Assembly (NCBI GenBank): GCA_019057385.1 | Contig: JAHQJS010000001.1 | Span: 1-51,724 of the forward strand | Source of the DNA: Candidatus Borrarchaeum weybense | Lineage (GTDB): Archaea; Asgardarchaeota; Sifarchaeia; Borrarchaeales; Borrarchaeaceae | Direction: 5' to 3' | DNA length: 51,724 nt | In this document: positions 1 to 6,938 of the stretch, in pieces | Layout of the letters: every line of letters begins with the position of its first letter | Numbering within the stretch: the stretch's first letter is position 1 | The notes under the pieces: generated by a model | Seen by the model: only the letters and a program-made list of their open reading frames with translations | Told to the model about the DNA's origin: nothing | Databases searched by the model: none | Translations under genes and position numbers: made by a program

Positions 1-1
1 G

Positions 2-130
2 GGAGCAAGGTTTGCATACTTTGGGCGACTCAGGACTGTTGCTGCTATCGCCAAGCAGTTTGAACTGAGCAGAGTATGGGTAAGTTCAATTCTTACCATC
101 TCCATTCTACGTGTAGCTCAGTTTGGTTAG
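2..130 (+). CDS. 3' end of an unknown protein with a helix-turn-helix-like tail
   Basis: This reading frame enters from the left edge and stops with TAG at 128-130. The visible ~42 codons include TVAAIAKQFELSRVWV, which resembles a helix-turn-helix (alanine-rich first helix, then S-R at the start of the recognition helix). The stop lies inside the next tRNA-like gene, so the end of the frame overlaps it. No family can be named from this fragment, and it could be a chance open frame. Confidence 0.3.
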   Translation, partial: GARFAYFGRLRTVAAIAKQFELSRVWVSSILTISILRVAQFG

Positions 131-176
131 AGCCCGTCTGCAGCGGAGGTCGCAGGTTCAAATCCTGCCGCGTAGA
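107..176 (+). tRNA. tRNA-like gene with a shortened anticodon arm (Cys-like)
   Basis: A 7-bp acceptor stem (107-113 with 169-175), a GCTC/GAGC D stem, a variable loop AGGTC and a perfect 5-bp T stem with loop TTCAAAT (152-168) are all present. Only 13 bases lie where 18 are expected for position 26 plus the anticodon arm. The best fold is a 3-bp CCG/CGG stem closing a 7-base loop containing TGCA. The flanks resemble a tRNA-Cys(GCA) that lost about five bases. It is either a decayed tRNA, a tRNA-like RNA, or affected by a sequence error. Confidence 0.55.
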
Positions 177-180
177 GCCG

Positions 181-253
181 CCGGGTGTAGCTCAGTTGGC
201 AGAGCAGCCGGCTTTTAACCGGCAGGCCGCAGGTTCGATTCCTGCCACCCGGA
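181..253 (+). tRNA. tRNA-Lys(TTT)
   Basis: This is a complete cloverleaf. Acceptor 181-187 pairs with 246-252, the D stem is GCTC/GAGC, the anticodon stem GCCGG/CCGGC holds loop CTTTTAA (anticodon TTT at 214-216), and the T arm GCAGG/CCTGC holds TTCGATT. The discriminator base is A253. No CCA is encoded. It sits four bases after the shortened tRNA-like gene. Confidence 0.95.
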
Positions 254-279
254 TTATATGACCAGAAATAGGAGATATG

Positions 280-396
280 ATGTGTGAGGAAATTTATCAA
301 ACTGCTGTTTGTGATACAACTAATTTAGGTTTGTTTCTTACCATTCAAAATGTTCTAAAAGCGAATGGTTTACATATTTGCAAAGTTATTGATTAA
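280..396 (+). CDS. small hypothetical protein, 38 aa
   Basis: ATG at 280 follows AGGAGA by a few bases. The frame encodes 38 residues starting MCEEIYQTAVCDTTNLG and ends at TAA 394-396, just before a hairpin. It contains three cysteines (positions 2, 11 and 34) but no recognised domain. It is the first gene after the tRNA pair, and nothing suggests a function. Confidence 0.45.
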   Translation: MCEEIYQTAVCDTTNLGLFLTIQNVLKANGLHICKVID

Positions 397-404
397 TTTG
401 GATT

Positions 405-430
405 GCGGGTAGTTCGTCCTACCTACCCGC
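405..430 (+). terminator. hairpin, possible terminator
   Basis: GCGGGTAG (405-412) and CTACCCGC (423-430) form a perfect 8-bp stem around a 10-base loop, followed by TTTCCTTTC. The T run is interrupted, so termination may be weak. It sits between two small genes. Confidence 0.55.
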
Positions 431-452
431 TTTCCTTTCGAAAGGAATATAA

Positions 453-593
453 ATGAATTATTTTATAATGTTTTACTTGATAATTTATTCTCTTGTATGG
501 ATTATTCCATGGTATTATAGAGACTTGTTAACACTAAAGAAGCCTCAAGGTTGGGATGGACCAGTTCCTGGAGGCTGGTGGGAAGTATGGTAA
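453..593 (+). CDS. small membrane protein, 46 aa
   Basis: ATG at 453 follows AAAGGAATATAA. The N-terminal half (MNYFIMFYLIIYSLVWIIPW) is one hydrophobic membrane segment. The rest is a short polar tail rich in W and G (GWDGPVPGGWWEVW). Similar tiny single-span proteins recur in this genome (3718, 6604, 7379). Function unknown. Confidence 0.55.
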   Translation: MNYFIMFYLIIYSLVWIIPWYYRDLLTLKKPQGWDGPVPGGWWEVW

Positions 594-598
594 GAAAT

Positions 599-682
599 AT
601 GCTAAATGAAGATTATTTAGATATTGAAGCCAGTCTGAATCAGTTAAATTCAGAGCAGCTTAAGATTTTGGCGCTTGGATAA
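599..682 (+). CDS. very small hypothetical protein, 27 aa
   Basis: A frame of 27 residues (MLNEDYLDIEASLNQLNSEQ...) begins six bases after the previous stop and is predicted mostly helical. Its SD is weak (GGTAAGAAAT). It may be a real peptide filling the gap before the ligase-like gene, or a chance frame. Confidence 0.3.
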   Translation: MLNEDYLDIEASLNQLNSEQLKILALG

Positions 683-692
683 ATGAAAACAA

Positions 693-1319
693 ATGAATTA
701 TACCGAAGCCAAATTTTTATATCCACCAAGACCAGTTCGTTCCGTTCTACCCGCTATGTTGGGTTTTTACGAAAAGAAAGGCTATTGGGCTCAGATTAAA
801 AAGAATGGTACTTGCTCGATTTTAGGTGTTGGCCCAAGAGGCGAGATATATACTCAAAATCGCCATGGCGAAGATCATCGCTTGTGGAAGCCGAGTAAGG
901 AGAGCCTTAAGCCATTCAAAAGTTTAGCAAATGGCAAATGGCATGTTTTTGTAATCGAAGTTATGGATGCGAAAACACCAAATATCAAGGACACGATTTA
1001 CGTTCATGACATAATCGTTCACAATGGAGTAATCCTTGAAGGTTCGACATTTGCCGAACGCCAGGAACTTTTACAAAAGATATTCTCAAATCGAACTGAG
1101 GGAGGTTTTGGATATGAGAAAGTAACAGATAAAGTCTGGTTAGCCATATTGATAAAGAGCGGGTTTCAATCAATTTTCAATAGCATTGAAGACCCGAAAG
1201 TGGATGAAGGACTCGTCCTAAAAGATCCGAATGGAAAACTTGAACCCATGTGGCGAGAAGGTTCTAATTCCAGATGGCAGGTTAAGTGCCGCAAGCCGCA
1301 TGAAAATTATGGGTACTGA
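693..1319 (+). CDS. ATP-dependent ligase-family nucleotidyltransferase
   Basis: This 208-aa protein has the covalent nucleotidyltransferase fold of ATP-dependent DNA/RNA ligases. QIKKNGT (residues 34-40) matches motif I K-x-D/N-G with K36 as the likely AMP-accepting lysine. DEGLVLKDPNGK (about 169-180) matches motif IV, and WQVKCRK near residue 197 matches motif V. There is no room for a C-terminal OB domain, so it is shorter than usual DNA ligases. It could be a minimal DNA or RNA ligase or a polynucleotide-capping-like domain. A second, longer ligase is at 9218. The family call is fairly sure; the substrate is not. Confidence 0.75.
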   Translation: MNYTEAKFLYPPRPVRSVLPAMLGFYEKKGYWAQIKKNGTCSILGVGPRGEIYTQNRHGEDHRLWKPSKESLKPFKSLANGKWHVFVIEVMDAKTPNIKDTIYVHDIIVHNGVILEGSTFAERQELLQKIFSNRTEGGFGYEKVTDKVWLAILIKSGFQSIFNSIEDPKVDEGLVLKDPNGKLEPMWREGSNSRWQVKCRKPHENYGY

Positions 1320-1354
1320 AATCAAGACGTGTATGAGAAAAATGTAGAGGTGAG

Positions 1355-1660
1355 ATTACGTCTTTAGAAGTAGTTAAACTTAAAAATGGTGCCGAAGAGG
1401 CGAAACCGCTCGTTGCTATTATAATGGCAGCCATAAACAGGCTTTTGGAAGACCCGATGGGCGGAGGCATTGTGGCATATGAATTAGTAATGAAATGCCG
1501 TGATAAAAACCATCAACTTTTCGGCAACACCGGCGAGAGACTCAAAAAGCTTAGATTGATAGAAGAGGATGGCTCAATACACGGTTCCATCCGAAATATC
1601 GTCCTGTCATCTGCAGAGGGTGAAGGATTGGAGATGACATTCAAAAGTCCAGTGGCATAG
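1355..1660 (+). CDS. hypothetical protein with probable non-AUG start
   Basis: From the only ATG (1424) the protein is 78 aa, but that ATG has no ribosome binding site. The open frame continues upstream through well-formed residues (SLEVVKLKNGAEEAKPLVAI) to ATT at 1355 or ACG at 1358, directly behind GAGGTGAG. The start given is therefore an inference. The protein is helical, with motifs LLEDPMGGGIV and TGERLKKLRLIEEDGS that suggest a winged-helix-like fold. No family is recognised. Confidence 0.55.
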   Translation: MTSLEVVKLKNGAEEAKPLVAIIMAAINRLLEDPMGGGIVAYELVMKCRDKNHQLFGNTGERLKKLRLIEEDGSIHGSIRNIVLSSAEGEGLEMTFKSPVA

Positions 1661-1686
1661 GTGCTCAAAATGAAATAGAGCGAGAA

Positions 1687-1989
1687 ATGAATCGGATCGC
1701 AAGCCGGAATGATTGCCCAGGAAAACGCAGGAAGAGAAAGAAGAAACCGAAGCTATTATTCAAGCGGCAGGAGCTGATAATTGTAACTGAGGATCATGGT
1801 GGCTATGAAGCTGGCATGTGTGTACTATGTGGTTCTTCAGGATGGATTGATAACATAGAGCACAGAGCAGGCTGCTTACTGGCCGATCCTGAAGTCAAAG
1901 AGGTTCAACTTGTAGGAATTAAAGAAACAGACAAGGCTACGGCAGAAACTTTGGAAATAGCCCGAATTAAAACTAAGGATAGAAAATGA
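1687..1989 (+). CDS. small zinc-binding protein, 100 aa
   Basis: A strongly basic N-terminus (GKRRKRKKKPK) is followed by a putative zinc site CVLCGSSGWID...HRAGC (C-x2-C, then H-x3-C). The 13049 gene has a comparable CTLCGNHGKIDT segment, so this is a repeated theme in this genome. The stop overlaps the next ATG by ATGA. Role unknown; nucleic-acid binding is a guess from charge and zinc site. Confidence 0.65.
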   Translation: MNRIASRNDCPGKRRKRKKKPKLLFKRQELIIVTEDHGGYEAGMCVLCGSSGWIDNIEHRAGCLLADPEVKEVQLVGIKETDKATAETLEIARIKTKDRK

Positions 1990-2156
1990 CAGTACAAGAT
2001 CTTGAGATCATCCTATCTGAAGTTAAAGATAAGAGCATTCCTGTGATATTCTCGACTTTTTCAATGCATGAGGTTGAGGATATTCAAGTGGAGTTTGCAC
2101 CAAAAGACAACGAGTGGCACGAGAGATTGTGTTGTAATATCCGCTTTGGGGTATAG
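1986..2156 (+). CDS. small hypothetical protein, 56 aa
   Basis: It starts at the ATG overlapping the previous stop (ATGA), so it is probably translationally coupled. The sequence (MTVQDLEIILSEVKDKSIPV...) looks like the widespread phage small proteins beginning M-x-V-x-D-L-x-x-x-L, with a helix followed by beta strands. No biochemical role is known. Confidence 0.55.
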   Translation: MTVQDLEIILSEVKDKSIPVIFSTFSMHEVEDIQVEFAPKDNEWHERLCCNIRFGV

Positions 2157-2164
2157 TTACGGAC

Positions 2165-3244
2165 ATGAGACGTGGTCAATATCATAATAATGAATCAAAG
2201 GCGAAAATGAAAAAAGCCAAATCAGGCGAGAATAATCCTATGTTTGGAAGACATCATAGTAAAGAGACCATTCAAAAGATTAAAGCGAAAAGTTCAGGCT
2301 GGCATCATACCAAAGAGGCTATAGCTAAAATGAGGAAAGCCAAACTTGGTACTCATCTTTCTGATGAAACCAAAGCTAAGATCAGCAAGGCGTTTTTAGG
2401 AAGAAAGGTTTCTGATGAAACAAGAAGAAAAATGAGAGAAGCTCAACTAAGAGAGAAAGGTTCTGGATGGAAAGGAGGAATCGGTAATCGTCCGTATCCA
2501 GTAGAATTTGATTACAATCTAAAAACTTTAATTAGAGAAAGAGATAACAATACATGTCAACTTTGTGGGAGGACAAAAAAGGAGGAAGGCAGAAATCTCT
2601 GTGTTCATCATATTGATTATGTGAAAGAAAACTTAGATCCTAAAAATTTAATAACTCTATGCAACAGATGTAATGGTAAAGTAAACGTGTATCGGGGATA
2701 CTGGATGAATCACTTCACATCAAAATATCCTAGTACAAACAAGATGTTACGTCTTGCAAATATGATGAACGGACTCGTATATTATCCGTATCTTGATGTC
2801 TGCTACTTTCAGAGTAATTATGGACATCACGCTGCGGATGGTTATTTTAGAATTGATGCAGTACCATTCCAAGCTGTGATACACCTACTCAAGGGTGGAA
2901 GTATAACAATTGTTGACGCCACCAGGAAGAATAAACCTCTTTCCGATGGGCTTAGATTTGGTGTACCAACTTGGTGTATAGTTTTCAATAGAGCACTTAA
3001 CTTCAAAGGCTCTCGCCATATAAAAGTGTGCGGCTGGCAAACGCCTGAGATGAAAGGTGTAGCATTAAGTAGTAAGCATAGATCCTTGGTTCGAACTATC
3101 CGCAAATTGGTTAAGATTTATGGATACAAAAAGCCAGCTGTCATCGGAGAAAACATTTTTGTGGAGTGCCATCAAGGAGCTGATTTTGATGACAAGCCCA
3201 AAAGATTAAGAGAGATTATTGAGAAAGAATTTTGTTTTTCCTAA
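2165..3244 (+). CDS. HNH homing endonuclease with NUMOD3 repeats and an extra C-terminal domain
   Basis: Residues ~5-100 hold several NUMOD3-type DNA-binding repeats (KAKMKKAKSGENNPMFG, then SDETKAKISKA and SDETRRKMREA). Residues ~120-180 form an HNH nuclease: RDNNTCQLCG, CVHHIDY, then LITLCNRCN, giving two Cys pairs and the catalytic HH. Residues ~195-359 are not part of the usual homing-endonuclease architecture and are not recognised. They look like a folded alpha/beta domain (GVPTWCIVFNRALNF, KVCGWQTPEM). The gene stands alone between small genes, and no intron is obvious around it. Family call is firm. Confidence 0.85.
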   Translation: MRRGQYHNNESKAKMKKAKSGENNPMFGRHHSKETIQKIKAKSSGWHHTKEAIAKMRKAKLGTHLSDETKAKISKAFLGRKVSDETRRKMREAQLREKGSGWKGGIGNRPYPVEFDYNLKTLIRERDNNTCQLCGRTKKEEGRNLCVHHIDYVKENLDPKNLITLCNRCNGKVNVYRGYWMNHFTSKYPSTNKMLRLANMMNGLVYYPYLDVCYFQSNYGHHAADGYFRIDAVPFQAVIHLLKGGSITIVDATRKNKPLSDGLRFGVPTWCIVFNRALNFKGSRHIKVCGWQTPEMKGVALSSKHRSLVRTIRKLVKIYGYKKPAVIGENIFVECHQGADFDDKPKRLREIIEKEFCFS

Positions 3245-3258
3245 AAAGACATTATACT
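3232..3258 (+). promoter_or_regulatory. weak sigma70-like promoter
   Basis: TATACT (3253-3258) followed by TTAAATATA resembles the -10 region of the three stronger promoters at 8.1, 11.9 and 17.3 kb. The best -35 is only TTGTTT with a 15-base spacer. AGGAGG and the ATG of the 3290 gene follow. Confidence 0.35.
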
Positions 3259-3289
3259 TTAAATATACGAACTTTTTAGGAGGATTCAC

Positions 3290-3688
3290 ATGCTGTTACA
3301 AAAACTCGTTCATGTAGATAATCCGATAGAGAAAATCCAAGCTCTCAAATATATTGAAGAGTATTCTGGGCATGGTAATGAAATTCCAAAGCCTATTAAA
3401 GAATGTGATGTTTCGGAGATGCTATGGCATCTCAACATCTATTCGCCAAAATACAAAGGCTACGTACAAGGTAAACTTGATGGAAAGTGGATATCATTAA
3501 CTATTCTCTTCTTCGATGATAAAGCTTATGCCTTTGATGCAAGATGTGAGTATGGGATAAAAGTCAAATGCTATCGAATAGGATGCGAACATGATTGGGA
3601 AGAAACTCCAAATAGGGTTGGACGATGTTATCATACTTATAAATGTAAGAAATGTGAGCAAGAAAAAGCGTATGATTCTTCTGATTAG
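3290..3688 (+). CDS. hypothetical protein with C-terminal zinc ribbon, 132 aa
   Basis: ATG follows AGGAGG with good spacing. The N-terminal ~95 residues are an unrecognised alpha/beta region. The C-terminus has C-x-H-x-W then C-x4-Y-x-C-x2-C (CEHDWEETPNRVGRCYHTYK, then CKKCEQ), a zinc-ribbon tail seen in many phage small proteins. First gene after a possible promoter, so it may head a small operon. Function unknown. Confidence 0.75.
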   Translation: MLLQKLVHVDNPIEKIQALKYIEEYSGHGNEIPKPIKECDVSEMLWHLNIYSPKYKGYVQGKLDGKWISLTILFFDDKAYAFDARCEYGIKVKCYRIGCEHDWEETPNRVGRCYHTYKCKKCEQEKAYDSSD

Positions 3689-3717
3689 GAGGTTCAAATG
3701 AACAAGAAAATATAATC

Positions 3718-3855
3718 ATGGTATTGATTTTAGGTTTGGTTGCATGGTTTTTGCTTACTCTATGTTTGACTACAATGTGTAGAAGATTTGAGAAAACCCG
3801 ACTCGGCCAGAAAGTATCCTACTACTTGAGCGAACCAAATGAGGCACAAAAATGA
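3718..3855 (+). CDS. small single-span membrane protein, 45 aa
   Basis: The N-terminus VLILGLVAWFLLTLCLTTM is one membrane segment, followed by a basic tail. The good ribosome binding site (AGGAGG, 3687-3692) is 25 bases upstream and actually serves ATG 3697, which opens a 5-codon frame (MNKKI, stop). This gene may therefore be translated by reinitiation. The stop overlaps the next ATG (3852). Confidence 0.5.
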   Translation: MVLILGLVAWFLLTLCLTTMCRRFEKTRLGQKVSYYLSEPNEAQK

Positions 3856-4475
3856 ACGAAATAGCTTTCGAAGTTTATAAGGATACGATAATACTTTGCT
3901 TCGAATGTGGCTGTGTTGGATTGGTCATAGGTTTCATCTTAAAAAAGGAAAAAGAAATGACAGAAGAAAGATTAATTGAAATTTTAAAAGCTGATTATAG
4001 TTATGATCGAGATGATCGAAGAGATAGAGTATTTGAAGGACTAAAAATTGTCAAGAAGTACCTTCCGGATAAGGATGCTGTTGAAGCAGCAGAGCATGAT
4101 GAAATATTTTCTGCACCACTAAGTAGTTTGGCTGAAGCAGGAATTACTGAAGAGGATGCGAAGCTGCTAAGAAGTTTAGGATGGAGAGTTGATGACTTCG
4201 GCGAAGGGCTTGCTCATTTTGTATATAACCTGACCGAAGAAGAAATTCTGAAGATTCTTAAAAGTGATGGAGGACATATCGACTATCTTTATCTTAGCGG
4301 TGCGGTGAGGTTGTGGCCAGGTAATATAAGCATAAAGTTTAGTCAATTTGATGCATTGAGGAAAAAAGGTATCATCGATTTAGATTCAAAACACTGGCAA
4401 GGTTGTATGGCTTATTGCAATAACACAAAATATGATACTTATAAATTGGTGGAGAATCAAAATGAAAAAGCTTAG
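3852..4475 (+). CDS. membrane-anchored hypothetical protein, 207 aa
   Basis: Residues ~11-31 (TIILCFECGCVGLVIGFIL) are hydrophobic enough to span the membrane. The remainder is acidic and helical, with two short LTEEEILKILK / TEERLIEILK repeats. M36 (3957) also has a good SD (AAGGAAAAAGAA), so a shorter soluble form of 172 aa may be made. Its start overlaps the previous stop. No family is recognised. Confidence 0.6.
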   Translation: MNEIAFEVYKDTIILCFECGCVGLVIGFILKKEKEMTEERLIEILKADYSYDRDDRRDRVFEGLKIVKKYLPDKDAVEAAEHDEIFSAPLSSLAEAGITEEDAKLLRSLGWRVDDFGEGLAHFVYNLTEEEILKILKSDGGHIDYLYLSGAVRLWPGNISIKFSQFDALRKKGIIDLDSKHWQGCMAYCNNTKYDTYKLVENQNEKA

Positions 4476-4779
4476 AAAAGGCGATATATCAATCGGAAGA
4501 GTATCATGCGGTGGGCAGGAGCCAGACTATATACATATGGAGATTGAGGATAACACTTCGCGAGTTACTTTTCTCGAGATAAAAATGGATTTTGAAACCT
4601 TTGCAAAAGTCATTACCGGTCAATCCTCTCTTCCTATAGAATTCGAAGTCCGGAATTTGGATAAAATCGGAAAAAGGTTTGAGCACAAAACTGAAGAGGT
4701 GCCCGTCGCGTTAACAAATGGATTTATAGACGATGACCAAATCGACGCTGCTGTTGGGTATCACGAAATGGATGGATAG
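4462..4779 (+). CDS. hypothetical phage protein, 105 aa
   Basis: ATG 4462 is chosen because GGTGGAG stands seven bases upstream; the longer frame from 4432 lacks a site. The sequence (ISIGRVSCGGQEPDYIHMEI, then DFETFAKVITG) matches a small conserved phage protein type of beta strands with a central F-A-x-x-x-T-G helix. Role unknown. The start overlaps the end of the preceding gene. Confidence 0.65.
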   Translation: MKKLRKGDISIGRVSCGGQEPDYIHMEIEDNTSRVTFLEIKMDFETFAKVITGQSSLPIEFEVRNLDKIGKRFEHKTEEVPVALTNGFIDDDQIDAAVGYHEMDG

Positions 4780-5066
4780 GAAGTAGGAAGGATTGCAAAA
4801 ATCATCATAGATTTTTGCATCGAGAAAACCTAAGAGGCATAGATCATGATATATACTCAGTAGGATATGTTCGCTGGGTTGATGTTGAGGATGAGGAGGA
4901 TGAAGAAGAAGCTCAAAAAACATTATTGTGCAACTGATACTTCTATAACTCCTTGTGGACGGCAATGGCAGTATCATCTTCGAATATCCTCCGTACCAGA
5001 CAGAAGAAGTATCAACTGTATTCCATGTAGCAATTGGATTAAAAGGAAGAGGGAGGCGAAAAGAGC
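4780..5066 (+). other. region with competing or broken small reading frames
   Basis: Three frames each look protein-like over part of this stretch. One (to TGA 4935) encodes SVGYVRWVDVEDEEDEEEAQ, similar in style to the acidic 11725 protein. Another (4955-5092, GTG start) encodes VDGNGSIIFEYPPYQTEEVS. A third (4867-5070) ends with an ATGA overlap onto the next gene. No frame has both a good start and a good site. A frameshifted or decayed small gene is the simplest reading. Confidence 0.4.
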
Positions 5067-5492
5067 ATGATAAACTTTATGTGGATGCTTAGACAAGCTA
5101 TTTGCGAGATGTTTGACCTTCATGCCGGAACATGGCAAAGCGGCCAGCCTGCTGAAAAAACTTTTGGTCTTCCAATGAGAAGCGCTTTATTAATCCACTT
5201 TACTTTGAAGAAGAAAAAAGTAAAGATGCTAATTCATGCTCCTGCTAACTATGTGGGCGTATACATTAAGGATGGTAAATCCTGGAAATGCGTAGGCTAC
5301 CATGATAGTTGTTGGAGGAATACCGTGGAACGATTTTTATCCGAGCATCAAGAGGACATTCATTTTGATTGGTTTTCTGGTAAGCCCATCTTTAAGATAG
5401 AGAAGAAATTAACGAATTCAATTCATGTTGTAGAATTGGATGATACTCAAATAGCCGGCCTTAGAGAAGTTAGAAAAGAGAAAGGTTTGTGA
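5067..5492 (+). CDS. hypothetical protein, 141 aa
   Basis: ATG follows GGGAGGCGAAAAGAGC. The first ~50 residues are of uncertain quality because another frame is also open there. The rest looks genuine: KMLIHAPANYVGVYIKDGK, then HFDWFSGKPIFKIEKKL. The W-x-G-K-P-I-x-x-x-x-K-L ending resembles the ends of the 5868 and 6254 proteins, so it may be a distant paralogue. No known family. Confidence 0.55.
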   Translation: MINFMWMLRQAICEMFDLHAGTWQSGQPAEKTFGLPMRSALLIHFTLKKKKVKMLIHAPANYVGVYIKDGKSWKCVGYHDSCWRNTVERFLSEHQEDIHFDWFSGKPIFKIEKKLTNSIHVVELDDTQIAGLREVRKEKGL

Positions 5493-5695
5493 TGTCAAAC
5501 TTGAATAAAAATTTATGTTTTAGATGCTCTAAAACCGAATGCCCAGGATGGCATACCTTCGAGGCTATGATTGGCCCGACAATATACTGTCCAAAGTTTA
5601 GGTCGGTATCTTTTTGGGAAAGACGTGGAGTATCTATTTTCTTAGTTATGACTTTTATTATCATTGGACTTCTTTGGTGGATATTCCAGATATGA
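5492..5695 (+). CDS. zinc-finger membrane protein, 67 aa
   Basis: ATG 5492 overlaps the previous stop. The first ~35 residues contain C-x2-C, C and C (CFRCSKTECPGWH, then YCPKF), a likely zinc site. The last ~20 residues (GVSIFLVMTFIIIGLLWWIF) are one membrane helix. It is probably tail-anchored with the zinc site in the cytoplasm. Function unknown. Confidence 0.6.
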   Translation: MSNLNKNLCFRCSKTECPGWHTFEAMIGPTIYCPKFRSVSFWERRGVSIFLVMTFIIIGLLWWIFQI

Positions 5696-5871
5696 AGGAT
5701 GATAGAACAGTTAGCGGGCGAATTCCATCTAAGCCAGAGTTCCAGTTCACTCGAACTCCCAAACAGAAATTACTGCCTCATCAGAGGCAAATGATAAACA
5801 TAATACTCCAAAAGAATTTTGCTGAGTTGGAGATGAGAATAATCGAAAATCAAATTAGAGGGGTAAAATGA
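5692..5871 (+). CDS. small hypothetical protein, 59 aa
   Basis: Starts at ATG 5692, overlapping the previous stop by ATGA. The longer in-frame extension to 5614 would lie inside the preceding gene and has no binding site. The protein is basic with a helical C-terminus (MINIILQKNFAELEMRIIEN). It is coupled to the next gene by another overlap at 5868. Confidence 0.55.
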   Translation: MKDDRTVSGRIPSKPEFQFTRTPKQKLLPHQRQMINIILQKNFAELEMRIIENQIRGVK

Positions 5872-6245
5872 ATTATCCAGATAAGAAACCGCAGAAGCAG
5901 ATTTTAGCCACGGAAGAGGATGTAAGGCGTCTCGCAGAGAAAATTGATAATTCTTTTTCACTATGCAGTTTCATGGGCAAAGCTGAGAAAGAATACATGG
6001 TAGCGTACAACATTACATCTTGTGTCAACAACCTTGACAATCCTGAGTATGGTAAGTTAGTTTCTTTCAAAGGAAATGTCAGTTCAACTCATGACAACTG
6101 GACTTCGTATCAGTATCTTATCGAAGAAGGTTTCTTTGTTGAGGACACCTTTCAGGACAAAATTGTTGTACTACCGACACAGAAATTAATCAACAAACTT
6201 GACCGCTACTTCAACAGAGAAAAAGAATTCGCAGATTTAAGATGA
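5868..6245 (+). CDS. hypothetical protein, paralogue of the next gene, 125 aa
   Basis: Shares a layout with the 6254 product: an N-terminal helix (EEDVRRLAEKID), a middle region, then a Y-x-x-L-I-x-E-x-x-F-x-E-D motif (YQYLIEEGFFVEDTFQDK) and a basic C-terminal helix QKLINKLDRYF. The two genes therefore arose by tandem duplication. No catalytic motif or family is recognised. Confidence 0.65.
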   Translation: MNYPDKKPQKQILATEEDVRRLAEKIDNSFSLCSFMGKAEKEYMVAYNITSCVNNLDNPEYGKLVSFKGNVSSTHDNWTSYQYLIEEGFFVEDTFQDKIVVLPTQKLINKLDRYFNREKEFADLR

Positions 6246-6253
6246 GGTGAAAA

Positions 6254-6607
6254 ATGTCAGAACTGGCAAAAATTGAAGACATACAACAGTTGGCCGCAGT
6301 GATCAAAGATGATTGGACATTGGCTGGAATGTTTCCACATCATGAACAGAATGATTTGGTGGCTCAAACAATCCATGCGTGTAGAATAAACTTTGAGAAC
6401 CATGGCGAACCTTTCTCATTTGTAGCTGAAGATAGTTGCTGGGGCATTCAAGGAGGTGGTATAGCCAACTATGGCGGTTCACTTCATTCATTGATAAGCG
6501 ATGAATACTTCATTGAAGATAAGTGGGAAGGAAAACCGATCCTGCGCGTCACCCAAAAGCTGGTTGACAGGCTGAAAAGGTTTCTCAAAATAGAGGAAAC
6601 AATATGA
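6254..6607 (+). CDS. hypothetical protein, paralogue of the previous gene, 117 aa
   Basis: Starts eight bases after the 5868 gene behind GAGGTGAAAA. It has the same motif order as its neighbour: IEDIQQLAAVIKDDWTLAGM, then SLISDEYFIEDKWEGKPI and QKLVDRLKRFL. The middle differs, with a G-rich loop. Its stop overlaps the next ATG by ATGA. Confidence 0.65.
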   Translation: MSELAKIEDIQQLAAVIKDDWTLAGMFPHHEQNDLVAQTIHACRINFENHGEPFSFVAEDSCWGIQGGGIANYGGSLHSLISDEYFIEDKWEGKPILRVTQKLVDRLKRFLKIEETI

Positions 6608-6732
6608 AGCACAAATGGAAACAAACAAGTGGCATGAATTATCAATGCCAAAATGCAAAACATTGGATGGCGTTGGCGTTGATTGGTGTGATAGCGACGG
6701 TAGAGGAGAAACGATGGAAACAAAAGATGTAA
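6604..6732 (+). CDS. small hypothetical protein, 42 aa
   Basis: ATG 6604 overlaps the previous stop and has GAGGAAACAAT upstream. A hydrophobic stretch (WMALALIGVIATV, residues ~22-34) may be a membrane span, followed by a basic tail. It overlaps the start of the 6714 gene in another frame. Supported mainly by its binding site. Confidence 0.4.
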   Translation: MKHKWKQTSGMNYQCQNAKHWMALALIGVIATVEEKRWKQKM

Positions 6733-6938
6733 AACAAAAAATAAAGAAGCTTGTGAAGAATATGCTTCGGAAGAATCAAGGGTTGACTTATTGCCGATCT
6801 GAGAAAAGAGGGCAGGGAAAAGCTCCTCGAACAAGTGGTAAGTACTGTACAGTATGCAACTGTAGAATTCGTGGAGAAAACCATGAAGAAGGTACTCATC
6901 ACAACGGCGTCAAAGTTCCACACAGGAGGAGACGATGA
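6714..6938 (+). CDS. basic zinc-finger-like protein, 74 aa
   Basis: ATG 6714 has GAGGAGAAACG upstream; the longer frame from 6615 lacks a site. The C-terminus carries YCTVCNCRIRGENHEEGTHH (C-x2-C plus H and HH), a plausible zinc site, and ends in RRRR. The stop overlaps the next start. A second frame over the same DNA also looks protein-like, so the assignment is not certain. Confidence 0.45.
   Translation: METKDVKQKIKKLVKNMLRKNQGLTYCRSEKRGQGKAPRTSGKYCTVCNCRIRGENHEEGTHHNGVKVPHRRRR

Noticed and set aside
76..261. 61-codon frame across the two tRNA genes
   Set aside because: It lies on tRNA sequence and reads cloverleaf arms, not protein.
985..1173. Minus-strand open frames across the rightward region (for example at 985-1173, 2842-3105 and 5770-5961)
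   Set aside because: They overlap better-supported plus-strand genes, have poor residue composition and no binding sites.
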